Positions 1 to 9,423 are shown, counted from the stretch's first letter. The stretch is DNA of 64,000 nucleotides from Tumidithrix helvetica (GCF_965232925.1 NZ_CBDDRA010000008.1:124001-188000), one strand, 5' to 3'. The notes: generated by a model from the sequence alone, not told the origin. A program made the numbers and translations.

Positions 1-2
1 AT

Positions 3-101
3 TTTTTCATCGAAGCCAAAACCCTACCTCCAAACTCTCCAGATCCAGATTTAATCCCTAAACTCCCTAGCTCCTCCCATCAAACATCTAAGCGCCCATG
101 A
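3..101 (+). CDS. C-terminal end of an upstream protein, possibly the membrane fusion partner of the RND pump (partial)
   Basis: This frame is open from the window edge and ends in a TGA that overlaps the ATG of the efflux pump gene in the four-base ATGA arrangement typical of translationally coupled genes. Only 32 residues are visible. They are rich in Pro and Ser, which fits the disordered tail of a periplasmic adaptor (HlyD/AcrA family). No domain is visible, so the identity rests on operon logic alone: RND pumps are usually encoded directly after their adaptor. Confidence 0.4.
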   Translation, partial: FFIEAKTLPPNSPDPDLIPKLPSSSHQTSKRP

Positions 102-3100
102 TCCTATCTATTGCTGACTTTTTTATCAGGCGACCTGTGTTTGCGACAGTTTGCTCGATCGTCGTCACCCTGATTGGTGCTGCCTGTATTTTTATCCTGC
201 CGATCGCGCAATATCCTGAAATTGTGCCCCCGCAGGTGAATGTCGTTGCTAACTACACTGGGGCAGATGCCCAGACCGTAGAGGCGACGGTCACCTCCAT
301 CTTAGAGCGCGAGTTAAACGGCATCGAATCCGCCAAATACATTACCTCTAGCAGTTCTAACGACGGTACGAGCAACATCAGCGTCACCTTCGATTTGGGA
401 AGAAATCAAGATCTTGCCGCCGTAGACGTACAAAATCGCGTGTTTCGGTGTTGTCGCAACTGCCTTCCGAAGTCCAACAGACTGGGATCAGGGTGAGAAA
501 ACAAAGTACGGGCTTTTTGCTGGCGATCGGGATTTATTCCGACAGGGATGAGAATGGCAAGCTCAAATATGACAACGTTTATCTCAGCAACTATACCGAT
601 CTCTACATTACGGACGTGATCAAACGTGCCAAAGGGGTGAGTAACGTCACGATCTTTGGCGAACGCAAATATGCCATGCGGTTGTGGCTCGACCCCAATC
701 GCCTCGCGGCTCGCAAACTCACTGCCCAAGATGTAGCAACCGCTTTACAGCAACAAAACCTACAGGTGGGGGCGGGACAGATCGGACAACAACCCGCACC
801 CAAGGATCAGGAATATCAGCTCTCGATCTCCGCCAAGGGTCGGCTTAAAGAAGCCAGTGAATTTGCCGATATTGTAGTCAAGACGGCCGATGATGGTTCG
901 CTGATCAGGGTGCGAGACATTGGTCGGGTAGAGCTAGGGGCAGAAAACTACGGCACAGTACTAAGATTTAACGGAATTCAGGGTGTGGGTGTAGGGGTGA
1001 GCCAGTTGCCCGATGCCAATGCTTTGGATGTGGCTCATGCCGTCAAAAAAGAAATGGAGGCTCTAGAAGAAAGCTTTCCACCAGGACTGCATTACAAGGT
1101 TGCCTTTGACACCACTCGATTTGTAGAAGCTGGGGCAGAGGAAGTAATTTTCTCTCTGTTTTTGTCGATCGGTTTGGTGGTCGTGATTATCTTTTTGTTT
1201 TTGCAAAACTGGCAAGCCACACTGGTTCCCGCTTTGGCAATTCCTGTAGCTCTGATCGGTACGTTTATCTTTGTCAAACTGCTGAACTTTAACATCAATA
1301 CCCTCACCCTGTTTGGCATGACCTTGGCGACAGGTTTGGTGGTAGACGATGCGATCGTGGTAGTTGAAGATATCAACAAGCGCATTCAAGAAGAGGGGAT
1401 GAACCCGATTGAAGCCGCGATCGCCTCGATGGACGAATTGCTCAGTGCTGTAATCGCCAGTTCGTTGGTGCTAATCGCCGTATTTGTGCCCGTAGCCTTC
1501 TTTCCCGGAACGACGGGGCAGCTTTACAAGCAGTTTGCCTTGACGATCGCCTTCTCGATTACCGTTTCAACCTTTAATGCGATTACCTTTACGCCGATGC
1601 TCTCGGCGCAACTGTTACGACAGGGACAAGTCCCCAATAACTGGTTTTTTAATGGCATTAACTGGGCGATCGACAATACCAGAGCCAATTATAGCAAGGC
1701 GGTCGGAAAAGTAACCCACTTAAAAGGCGTTGTACTGGTTCTGTTTGCTGCTGGTTTATTCCTCACCTATGGGGTCTATAAAATTATTCCCACAGGCTTT
1801 TTGCCCGAAGAAGACCAAGGCTATTTCATTACGATCGTGCAGGCTCCCGATGGGGTTTCGCTCAACTACACCGAAAAAATCCTAGAGAAAGTCGAAGCGA
1901 TCGTCAAAGAAGAATCCAACATCGAGGGAATCTTTGCGATCGGTGGATTTGGGTTTAGTGGGAATACGCCCAATGCTGGCATCGTGTTTACCACGCTCAA
2001 ACCTTGGAGCGATCGCAAGAGCGCCGATCAGTCCGTCGCAGGGATTATCACGCGGCTCAGACCCAAGTTTGGCGGAATTAAGGAAGGCTTTGTAATTCCA
2101 TTCCCACCGCCTGCGATTCAAGGGATTGGTAGTACAGGTGGCTTTCAGTATGAATTACAGGATAAAAACAACCAAGACTTTAGGGTATTGGAACAAGCCA
2201 TGGGGCAGTTGCTAGGTCGAGCCAGTACCTATCCCGATCCGAAGTCACCGCCCAAGATTGTCGGGATTCGTCCCAGCTTTAATGGCAACACACCCCAACT
2301 GAGCGTGGAGGTCGATCGCGAAAAGGCGAATTCCCTCCAAATCTCACCGCAGGATATCTTTAGCACCCTGCAAGCCTTTTTGGGCTCAAGGTATGTGAAT
2401 GACTTCAATGCCTTTGGTCGCAGCTATCGGGTTTACATCCAAGCCGACCAACAGTTCCGCTCTAACCCTGAGGATATTACGAAGCTATACGTGCGATCGC
2501 GCACGGGGCAAATGATTTCCATGGGAAATCTGGTTAAGGTCACACCGATCATTGCGCCTTCGATTATCAACCACTACAACCTCTTCCGTTCGATTGAAAT
2601 CACAGGCAACCCCGCACCAGGAGTTAGCTCTGGCGAAGCGATCGACATTATGGAAAAGATCTCAAAGGAACTACCGCGCAGCTTTAGCCATGAATGGTCG
2701 GGACTTTCGCTCGAAGAGCGCAACTCGGGTTCCGCTGCCTTTGTGATTTTCGGCTTGGGGATTGTAATCGTGTTTCTGGTGATGGCAGCCCAATATGAGA
2801 ACTATCTCGATCCGCTGATTATCATGCTCACCGTGCCCTTGGCAATTTTAGGCGCACTCTTGGCGACGAAACTGCGCGGCTTCTCCAATGATGTCTATAC
2901 CCAAATCGGATTTGTGATGCTGATCGGTATGGCAAGTAAGAACGCCATTCTAATTGTGGAATTTGCCAACCAACTGCGCGAAAAAGGGCAAAGCATCACC
3001 AAGGCAGTAGTAGCAGCCAGTGCTGCCCGTTTGCGACCGATCTCGATGACGGCTTTGGCGACAATTATTGGGGCTTTTCCCCTCGCGATCGCTACAGGGG

Positions 3101-3489
3101 CAGGGGCGGCTTCGCGCCAGTCTCTGGGTACTGTGATCATCGGCGGCATGATTGTAGCGACAGTCTTGAGTCTGTTTGTCGTGCCCGTGCTATATATCAC
3201 GATCAAAACCATTGAAGATCGTGTCAGACGGGGCTTGTACAAACCCAAACCCGCTCTGGCTGGGGTGGGTGCTGATGGCAATTCAGATATTAGTTCGGAT
3301 GCTGGCTCGGATAGCAGTTCGAACGGAGAAGTGCATCCCGAATCCCATGCGAATGGCGATCGCCCTATTCATAGCGCCCCCGTAAGTCCAAGCCAAAAGG
3401 ACACTTCCGAGCTTGACAACCACCATGGCGATTTGCATGGAACGCCCAAGCAAGAGGGAGAGGGGCAGGAACCTTCAGCCAAAGAATGA
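98..3489 (+). CDS. RND multidrug efflux transporter, AcrB/HAE1 family, interrupted by a one-base frameshift
   Basis: Inner-membrane proton-driven drug/solute exporter of the AcrB type. The N-terminal part (SIADFFIRRPVFATV) is in one frame from ATG 98. After the conserved DVQNRV motif the frame breaks near 447-448, where CGGTGTTG replaces an expected CGGGTGTTG. The protein then continues in another frame as VLSQLPSEVQQTG to 3489. Inserting one G restores about 1130 continuous residues. The proton-relay Asp pair in TM4 (GLVVDDAIVVVEDI) and the TM10 Lys (GMASKNAILIVEF) are present. The C-terminal ~75 residues after the last membrane helix are a Ser/Asp/Gly/His-rich low-complexity tail longer than in AcrB. 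The break may be a real mutation or a base-calling error in a G run. The rest of the frame is undamaged, which favours a recent or artefactual lesion. Confidence 0.9.
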
Positions 3490-3494
3490 GCAAT

Positions 3495-3527
3495 CCTAAG
3501 AGCAGCTCATTTAGAGCTGCTCTTAGG
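3495..3527 (+). terminator. Perfect 14-bp hairpin after the efflux gene
   Basis: The arms CCTAAGAGCAGCTC and GAGCTGCTCTTAGG are perfectly complementary around a 5-nt ATTTA loop, starting 6 nt after the stop codon. No T-run follows, so it may be a transcript-stabilising or weak terminator stem rather than a classical intrinsic terminator. Confidence 0.5.
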
Positions 3528-3722
3528 AGAAGCAGGTAAAATGGAAAATCCGCAAGGAATTCAAATCCCGAGCTGTTACAAATTCTCTGGCAAATTCTCT
3601 GGAAATTGGTAATAGACAGGCGAAACGTTTTATGATTGCAACTGGTTCATTGTTGGCTTGTGTTTCGTCTGCAAGTTGGTTAAGCTGACTGCTGGTTGCT
3701 AACCACTCATTGCATAATAATT

Positions 3723-4313
3723 ATGGAAGAATCTTTTATTCGACAGCTCGTTTGGTTAGATTTTCGCCTTGCGCTCCTTTTTGTCGTTTTTGTGCCCCTT
3801 GTCCTTTTAATCTGGGCATTTAAAGCCAAATCTGAGGCAATCAAGCGATCTCTGATTATCTACTGGCGCGTAGCAAGCTTATTGGCAATTACGGTTTACA
3901 TGATGATTGGCAGTTTGCCGATTAGTTTTCTCGCGGGCTTGGCAGCACGTATCTTAATTCCAATATCCCTATGGTTTTGGGAAGATCTCAACGAAGATAT
4001 TACGACCACACGAAGTCGCTTAAAACCACTCTATAAAGCTTGGCGTTGGGCAGTTACAACCTACTGCGCGATCGGTGCTGGTATCAGTCTGGTGTTCTCT
4101 AACTGTGCCTTTTCGCATTTTGAGAATCAAAGTAGCATCTGCAAGATTTGGTATGAGCCACCTCTAGGGTACAAAGCGATCGTTCATGGTGGGGTTTCTG
4201 CTGAAAACTTAGCCTTTTTTGGCATTGTTGGTTTAATTGTCTATGGTCTTTACCTTGCCGTCTTTTTGGTATTTAGCCTACCCAAACAGGGTCGTATTGC
4301 CTTTCGAGAATAG
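3723..4313 (+). CDS. DUF3177-like cyanobacterial membrane protein
   Basis: A 196-residue integral membrane protein with about five hydrophobic segments. The N-terminal helix follows an ETFIRQLVWLDFRL-like amphipathic start. A conserved-looking central block, WRVASLLAITVYMMIGSLPISF, then RILIPISLWFWEDLNEDI, resembles DUF3177 proteins that I know only as cyanobacterial proteins of unknown function. The ATG at 3723 is preferred over an upstream in-frame TTG at 3696 because it starts directly before the conserved block. It stands alone between the efflux gene and glnA on the same strand. Confidence 0.65.
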   Translation: MEESFIRQLVWLDFRLALLFVVFVPLVLLIWAFKAKSEAIKRSLIIYWRVASLLAITVYMMIGSLPISFLAGLAARILIPISLWFWEDLNEDITTTRSRLKPLYKAWRWAVTTYCAIGAGISLVFSNCAFSHFENQSSICKIWYEPPLGYKAIVHGGVSAENLAFFGIVGLIVYGLYLAVFLVFSLPKQGRIAFRE

Positions 4314-4516
4314 AAAGGAGCGAGAATATCAAGAATATTGGTGTAAGCAGCCACCTCAAAAATTTAATATCATTGAGAATCGTAACGCCACGTCAAGATT
4401 TACAGCTTTGATTTATTGGAGCATCAAAGCATTTACAGAAGTCACCAGGTGGTGACTGTGAATCGATTTGGAAACCTTTGATCAATCTTAAGGTCTGCGA
4501 TCGCACCGAGATTAAT

Positions 4517-4558
4517 GTATCCAAAGTTACAAAACACCAAGAATATGATCCCTACTAT
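4517..4558 (+). promoter_or_regulatory. NtcA-activated class II promoter of glnA
   Basis: A perfect NtcA site, GTATCCAAAGTTAC (GTA-N8-TAC), lies at 4517-4530. Exactly 22 nt later comes the -10 hexamer TACTAT (TAN3T) at 4553-4558. This is the canonical cyanobacterial nitrogen-control architecture (NtcA box replacing the -35 element). It predicts a start near 4565 and a leader of about 45 nt before the glnA ATG. Confidence 0.9.
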
Positions 4559-4609
4559 AGTTTTCTTGGTAGATTAAAACCCCCACTAAAAAGTCTTTAA
4601 GGATATAGC

Positions 4610-6031
4610 ATGGCTAAGACTCCCCAAGATGTCTTGAGAATGATCGAAGAACAAGACATCAAGATCATTGACCTCAAGTTTATTGATATGCCAGGTATCT
4701 GGCAACACTGCTCTTTTCATCGCAGTTTGATCGATGAGAGCTCTTTCACAGAAGGCGTTGCTTTTGATGGCTCTAGCATTCGCGGTTGGAAAGCAATCAA
4801 CGCATCCGATATGGCAATGGTTCCCGATCCAGAGACAGCTTGGATCGATCCATTTATGGAAGTGCCAACGCTCAGCATGATTTGTAGCATTATTGAGCCT
4901 CGTACCAACGAGCCTTACGATCGCTGCCCTCGCGTAATTGCCAAAAAAGCGGTGGACTTCCTTGGTAGCACTGGACTAGGCGATACGGCTTTCTTTGGGC
5001 CAGAACCTGAGTTCTTTATGTTTGATAGTGTCGAATACGATCAAACCATGAACTCCAGCTATTACAAGGTTGACTCATCCGAAGGGCTTTGGAATACTGG
5101 ACGTTCTGAAGCAGGTGGCAATTTAGGCTACAAAATTCGTAACAAGCAAGGCTATTTTCCCGTCCCACCTCTTGACTCTTTCCAAGATATCCGTACCGAA
5201 ATGCTGCTGACCATGGCAGACTGCGGCGTACCAATTGAAAAGCACCACCACGAAGTTGCAACAGGCGGTCAAGCTGAGCTAGGCATCAAGTTTGGCGAAC
5301 TGATCCAAGCTGCAGACTATGTGATGACCTACAAGTATGTGGTCAAGAATGTCGCCAGACGCTATGGCAAGACCGTTACCTTCATGCCTAAGCCTATTTT
5401 TGGTGACAACGGTACGGGTATGCACACGCACCAATCGATTTGGAAGGGTGGTCAGCCCATGTTTGCGGGCGACAAGTATGCTGGCTTGAGCCAAATGGCA
5501 TTGCACTACATTGGTGGCTTGCTCAAACATGCACCTGCTCTACTCGCAATCACCAACCCCACAACCAACTCTTACAAACGTCTCGTACCAGGGTTTGAAG
5601 CTCCTGTAAACCTTGCCTATTCTCAAGGGAATCGTTCTGCTTCTATCCGTATTCCCTTGTCTGGTACAAATCCTAAAGCTAAGCGTTTAGAGTTCCGTTG
5701 CCCTGACCCCACTTGTAACCCCTATCTAGCCTTTGCAGCAATGTTGATGGCTGGCATTGATGGGATCAAGAATCAAATCGATCCTGGCGAACCTCTTGAT
5801 GTGGACATCTACGAACTATCTCCTGAAGAATTAGCGAAAGTTCCTTCTGCGCCTGGTTCTTTGATGGAGTCCCTAGAAAATCTCAAGAACGACCATGCTT
5901 TCTTGTTGGCTGGCGGTGTATTCACCGAAGACTTCATCAATACTTGGATTACCTACAAGTTGAACAATGAAGCGATTCCTATGAACATTCGTCCTCACCC
6001 TTACGAATTTAGCCTGTACTACGATTGCTAA
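4610..6031 (+). CDS. glnA: Type I glutamine synthetase
   Basis: Cytosolic dodecameric GSI that condenses ammonium and glutamate to glutamine using ATP, the entry point of nitrogen in cyanobacteria. Its 473 residues match the usual GSI length. Visible motifs are DMPGIWQHCSF near the N-terminus, the metal/substrate block HHHEVATGGQAELGIKF, the ATP-binding loop GDNGTGMHTHQS, NRSASIRIP, and the C-terminal RPHPYEFSLYYDC. The Tyr corresponding to the enterobacterial adenylylation site region (DIYELSPEE) is retained, although cyanobacteria normally control GS by small inactivating factors (gifA/gifB), none of which is in this window. An AAGGA ribosome site precedes the ATG, and transcription is from the NtcA promoter upstream. 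Monocistronic, followed by an intrinsic terminator. Confidence 0.98.
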   Translation: MAKTPQDVLRMIEEQDIKIIDLKFIDMPGIWQHCSFHRSLIDESSFTEGVAFDGSSIRGWKAINASDMAMVPDPETAWIDPFMEVPTLSMICSIIEPRTNEPYDRCPRVIAKKAVDFLGSTGLGDTAFFGPEPEFFMFDSVEYDQTMNSSYYKVDSSEGLWNTGRSEAGGNLGYKIRNKQGYFPVPPLDSFQDIRTEMLLTMADCGVPIEKHHHEVATGGQAELGIKFGELIQAADYVMTYKYVVKNVARRYGKTVTFMPKPIFGDNGTGMHTHQSIWKGGQPMFAGDKYAGLSQMALHYIGGLLKHAPALLAITNPTTNSYKRLVPGFEAPVNLAYSQGNRSASIRIPLSGTNPKAKRLEFRCPDPTCNPYLAFAAMLMAGIDGIKNQIDPGEPLDVDIYELSPEELAKVPSAPGSLMESLENLKNDHAFLLAGGVFTEDFINTWITYKLNNEAIPMNIRPHPYEFSLYYDC

Positions 6032-6059
6032 AGTCGTAGGTTTTATTTGTATTTTATCT

Positions 6060-6087
6060 AGCCGTCTTTTCAAGGCGGCTTTTGTTT
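6060..6087 (+). terminator. Intrinsic terminator of glnA
   Basis: A 9-bp stem (AGCCGTCTT with AAGGCGGCT, one G-U pair) and a 3-nt loop are followed by TTTGTTT. It lies 28 nt after the glnA stop codon. Confidence 0.8.
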
Positions 6088-6135
6088 ATTGAAATTATGT
6101 TATTCTCAAGAAGCTATCGTTATTGATAATGCCCT

Positions 6136-6597
6136 ATGTCTCCCGATCAGACTGCTTACTCTCCAGAAGCACTAAAGGCGGAACTCAACGCTAAAGGGTG
6201 GCGTATGACTCCGCAACGAGAAGTGATTTTGAGCACTTTTCAAAATTTGCCAGAGGGCGAGCATTTAAGTGCTGAAGATCTTTTTTATCGTCTGCAAAAC
6301 CAGGGAGAAAATATCAGCCTATCAACCATCTATAGAACCGTGAAGCTGATGGCACGCATGGGAATTTTGCGGGAGCTTGAGCTAACAGAAGACCACAAGC
6401 ACTACGAGATCAATCAGCCGCGTCCTCATCACCATCACCATTTAGTCTGTGTCAAAACCAATCGTGTCATAGAGTTCAAAAACGATCAGATCTTAACCAT
6501 CAGTCAGAAAGTTGCGGACAAGTATGGTTTTAAGGTTTTAGATTGCCAGCTCACAATTATTGGCGTAAGTCCAGAAGGACAGCGATCGATTTTTTAA
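6136..6597 (+). CDS. Fur-family transcriptional regulator (Zur/FurB-like) lacking the structural CxxC pairs
   Basis: A 153-residue Fur-family DNA-binding metalloregulator. The winged helix is clear: GWRMTPQREVIL, then SLSTIYRTVKLMARMGILREL. The His-rich hinge PHHHHHLVCV is also present. The sequence resembles cyanobacterial zinc regulators (Zur/FurB), but both structural-zinc motifs are lost. The first is CVKT instead of CxxC, and the second, expected after the LDCQLTIIGV strand, is SPEG. The regulatory site His/Glu residues remain (HKHYEI, HHHHH). It could still dimerise and respond to metal without the Cys4 zinc, or act as a PerR/Fur-like sensor. Its own short transcription unit lies between the glnA terminator and a decayed toxin module. 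Confidence 0.85.
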   Translation: MSPDQTAYSPEALKAELNAKGWRMTPQREVILSTFQNLPEGEHLSAEDLFYRLQNQGENISLSTIYRTVKLMARMGILRELELTEDHKHYEINQPRPHHHHHLVCVKTNRVIEFKNDQILTISQKVADKYGFKVLDCQLTIIGVSPEGQRSIF

Positions 6598-6609
6598 AAA
6601 GATTTGTAA

Positions 6610-6775
6610 TGTTTGCCCACTGATGCTGCCGAACATCACGATCGCTATCTCTACAATCCGCAAGTATGACCGAGTTGATTTTTGCCGATACTTTCTATTG
6701 GGCGGCATGACTCAGCCCTCGTGATGACGAGTGAGAACGCCTAGAGGAGTTGGATCGCAGGACAATGAAGTTCAA
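6610..6775 (+). pseudogene. Decayed antitoxin tail plus PIN-domain toxin fragment
   Basis: One frame ends in LPTDAAEHHDRYLYNPQV followed by TGA at 6667-6669, resembling the C-terminus of antitoxins paired with cyanobacterial PIN toxins. The TGA overlaps an ATG at 6666, which opens MTELIFADTFYWAA, a typical PIN N-terminus (the Asp in ADTFYW is the first catalytic acid). That frame stops after 14 codons. A shifted frame then reads SPRDDE-stop-ERLEELDRRTMKF, matching the usual continuation. The ATGA coupling and matching fragments argue for a degraded VapBC-type pair. The beginning of the antitoxin and most of the toxin are missing. Confidence 0.55.
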
Positions 6776-7275
6776 TAGGGAGTTCCATCCTTATGTAAGA
6801 ATTGCCATTTGCCGCCATTATCCAATATGGCCTGTAAATCATCGTCGGGGTAGGTTCCAGCATCGCCAGTCGTGCGATCGCCTACTTCAAGATAAAGAAC
6901 GTCTTCATTTGTTCGGTTTACGAGTTGATGTCCGTTGCCAGTGCCAGCCTTGAAACCAGCACACATTCCCGCAGAAAGTTGTGTCTCACCTTCGTCCGTT
7001 ATCAGGATTGGGTTCCCCGCCAAGATGTACACAAATTCATCTTGCTTGGAGTGGGCATGGCGGAGGGCAGAACATGCACCTGGAATCAGGCGCGTCAGAT
7101 TTACACCGAAGTTCGACAAACCAAAGATGTCCCCAAGTTGACGTTTTTCTCTGCCAGCCATGCGCGATGCGAAGGGCTCTGGATAGTTAGAGGGCTTGGT
7201 TCGCGGTGCAGCATCCAAGGCAACGATCGCAATGGGGAAGTCTAGATTGGGCATAGTAACTCTAGGTTCTGGCAT
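6772..7275 (-). CDS. Cupin-domain protein
   Basis: A 167-residue single-domain cupin (double-stranded beta-helix). Motif 1 reads GACSALRHAHSKQDEFVYILAG (His-x-His then Glu, metal ligands). Motif 2 is GMCAGFKAGTGNGHQLVN with the fourth-ligand His. The Asp-rich C-terminus (TYPDDDLQAIL) is typical of small cupins annotated near sugar or auxin-binding-like families. The substrate is not evident. It is convergent with the Fur-family gene and separated from it by the decayed toxin module. A second in-frame ATG eight codons in (MPNLDF) is an alternative start. Confidence 0.8.
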   Translation of the reverse strand: MPEPRVTMPNLDFPIAIVALDAAPRTKPSNYPEPFASRMAGREKRQLGDIFGLSNFGVNLTRLIPGACSALRHAHSKQDEFVYILAGNPILITDEGETQLSAGMCAGFKAGTGNGHQLVNRTNEDVLYLEVGDRTTGDAGTYPDDDLQAILDNGGKWQFLHKDGTPY

Positions 7276-7417
7276 ATCCAGATAATTTTAAGTTGAAACA
7301 TGCCGCGATCGCTGAAACGCTGTCTGTGCTCCTTAAAATCCCCCCAGTCATCTTAAAGGCAACAGAACTATCGTGCGTTTCAAGTGCGATCGCTCGATCT
7401 AAACCCATCTTCAGAAT

Positions 7418-9040
7418 CTATTCCACGACTCCCAAGAGAGCTTGTGATTTCGCTTGAAGTAGACGAGGAATGTTGAAACCAGTGGAATAAACGTGAGAAC
7501 GTTCTTGGGCAACCACAGAGTAAGCACTGCGTACTTCTGAAGCTACAGCTACCGTTTTCATGTCATAGGTTTGCGTTGCTAACTTAGGATATAAACCGAT
7601 ACCAATAATTGGTAGCAACAGGCAAGCTGTGATAAACACTTCACGAGGGCTGACATCCTTGACATAAGCTCCCAAAGAACTGCCTAAAGGAATCGCAGCA
7701 TTACTATTACCAAAGAAGACTTGACGTAGCATCGACAGTAAATAAATCGGTGTGAGAATCAATCCCACCGCTGTCAGGCCGATCGTCACAACCTTAAAGC
7801 TAGAAGAGTAAGCATCGCTGGTCGCAATTCCCAAGAATACTTGTAACTCGCTCACAAATCCGCTCATACCAGGCAAAGCCAATGAAGCCATTGCGCCAAT
7901 GGTAAATAGGGCAAAAGCCTTAGGCATGACTTTCGCGATGCCGCCCATCTCGTCCATCATCAGGGTGTGGGTGCGATCGTAGGTGACACCTGCTAAGAAG
8001 AACAAACAAGCTGCGATGAAACCGTGGGACAACATTTGTAGAACCGCGCCGCTGATCCCCACATCGGTAAAAGAGGCAAGACCCAGTAAAACAAAGCCCA
8101 TGTGGGAGATCGAAGAGTACGCTAAGCGTCGCTTCATATTGGTTTGGGCAAAGGCGGAAAAAGCCCCGTAGACAATATTTACAACTCCAAGCACCGCTAA
8201 AACTGGAGCAAAGTAAACATGAGCGTTAGGCAACATCTCAATATTCATGCGAATCAGCGCATATCCCCCCATCTTGAGCAAAACGCCTGCCAAAATCATC
8301 GATACAGGTGCAGAAGCTTCGCCGTGAGCATCAGGTAGCCAAGTATGAAGCGGGAAAATTGGCAGTTTGACTCCGAACGCAATCAGAAAACCAGCATAGG
8401 CAAACAATTCAAATACGAGGGGGTAATGCTTCATCCCCAACTCTGCCATATCGAACGTAACGCGATCGCCGTAAAAAGCCATCCCCAAGCCCGCGATCAA
8501 AATGAAAATCGAACCTGCTGCCGTGTAAAGAATAAACTTGGTTGCTGCGTATAAACGCTTTGCGCCCCCCCAAATCGAAATCAGCAAGTAAACGGGAACG
8601 AGTTCGAGTTCCCACATGAAGAAGAACAAGAGCATGTCCTGCGCTACAAACACGCCGATCTGAGCGCTGTACATTGCTAGCATCAACGCATAAAACAATC
8701 GAGGCTTTTGGGTGACGTTCCAAGCTGCCAAGGTGGAAAGCGTTGTGACTAAACCTGTGAGTAAAACCAACGGCATCGATAAGCCGTCTACCGCGAGAGA
8801 CCAGTTCAAACCGATCTGAGGAATCCAAGCATAGGACTCGGTTAGCTGAAATGAAGAAGTCTGTAAATCATAGTTGTTCCAGAAAGCGTAGACCATTAAT
8901 ACCAAATCTACTAAACCTACGCCCAGTGCGTACCAACGAACGGTCTTGCCATCTTTGTCTGGAATTACGGGTATGGCTAGAGAAGCCACAAGTGGCAGCA
9001 GTACGATCGTGGTGAGCCAGGGAAATTGTGAAGTAATCAT
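7418..9040 (-). CDS. ndhD: NAD(P)H-quinone oxidoreductase subunit 4 (NdhD)
   Basis: A 540-residue polytopic membrane subunit of NDH-1, the cyanobacterial ferredoxin-plastoquinone oxidoreductase used in respiration, cyclic electron flow and, in some forms, CO2 uptake. About fourteen membrane helices are predicted by eye. Hallmarks of the proton-pumping subunit are QDMLLFFFMWELELVPVYLLI (essential Glu), KLPIFPLHTWLPDAHGEAS, LLKMGGYALIRMN and SHGFIAACLFFLAGVTYDRTHT. It most resembles the NdhD1/NdhD2 type of the respiratory/cyclic complex rather than the CO2-uptake NdhD3/D4, but this split cannot be settled by eye. It stands alone, as is common for cyanobacterial ndhD paralogues. Confidence 0.95.
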   Translation of the reverse strand: MITSQFPWLTTIVLLPLVASLAIPVIPDKDGKTVRWYALGVGLVDLVLMVYAFWNNYDLQTSSFQLTESYAWIPQIGLNWSLAVDGLSMPLVLLTGLVTTLSTLAAWNVTQKPRLFYALMLAMYSAQIGVFVAQDMLLFFFMWELELVPVYLLISIWGGAKRLYAATKFILYTAAGSIFILIAGLGMAFYGDRVTFDMAELGMKHYPLVFELFAYAGFLIAFGVKLPIFPLHTWLPDAHGEASAPVSMILAGVLLKMGGYALIRMNIEMLPNAHVYFAPVLAVLGVVNIVYGAFSAFAQTNMKRRLAYSSISHMGFVLLGLASFTDVGISGAVLQMLSHGFIAACLFFLAGVTYDRTHTLMMDEMGGIAKVMPKAFALFTIGAMASLALPGMSGFVSELQVFLGIATSDAYSSSFKVVTIGLTAVGLILTPIYLLSMLRQVFFGNSNAAIPLGSSLGAYVKDVSPREVFITACLLLPIIGIGLYPKLATQTYDMKTVAVASEVRSAYSVVAQERSHVYSTGFNIPRLLQAKSQALLGVVE

Positions 9041-9292
9041 GAGTGAGAATAAATACTTACTTGCCTTGTATGTATCTTATTAAATATTTGTAAATTTTAC
9101 TTAACTCTTTAGAGATAAAAGTTTACAAATCAACAAATGATGACTATCGATTCAAATCTATATCTGGCAAGGATTTCAATGATTATTATTGTGTTTGATT
9201 GATAATTTATCATCGATTGAATCTTAATCATTGATTACACTCGATGATAGAAAATCAGTCATTAGAAATTACGTTTCTTAAATATGAATTTG

Positions 9293-9317
9293 GTTAGTGT
9301 TTTTATTTTTTCGCCAC
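9293..9317 (+). repeat. Solo end related to the 108-bp MITE at 29688
   Basis: GTTAGTGTTTTTATTTTTTC followed by GCCAC matches the left terminus of the element at 29688 in 23 of 25 positions. No partner end (ACACTAAC) is visible in the following few hundred bases, so it looks like a truncated copy. Confidence 0.5.
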
Positions 9318-9423
9318 GGGCACAAGGACAAATCTCAGCCTTAATAACGTGAATTCGGAATAAGGAATTTGAGACGAAATATAGGGCATACAAACGTTCT
9401 GGGCGAGCACACACCATCCATCA

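Noticed and set aside
4517..4610. A glutamine riboswitch in the glnA leader
   Set aside because: The leader after the predicted NtcA start is only about 45 nt and lacks the conserved glnA-aptamer sequence.
9130..9210. A 20-residue open frame that might be a small photosynthetic or NDH subunit
   Set aside because: It has no sequence pattern of PetN, PsbX, PsaM or NdhP-type peptides and no ribosome site.
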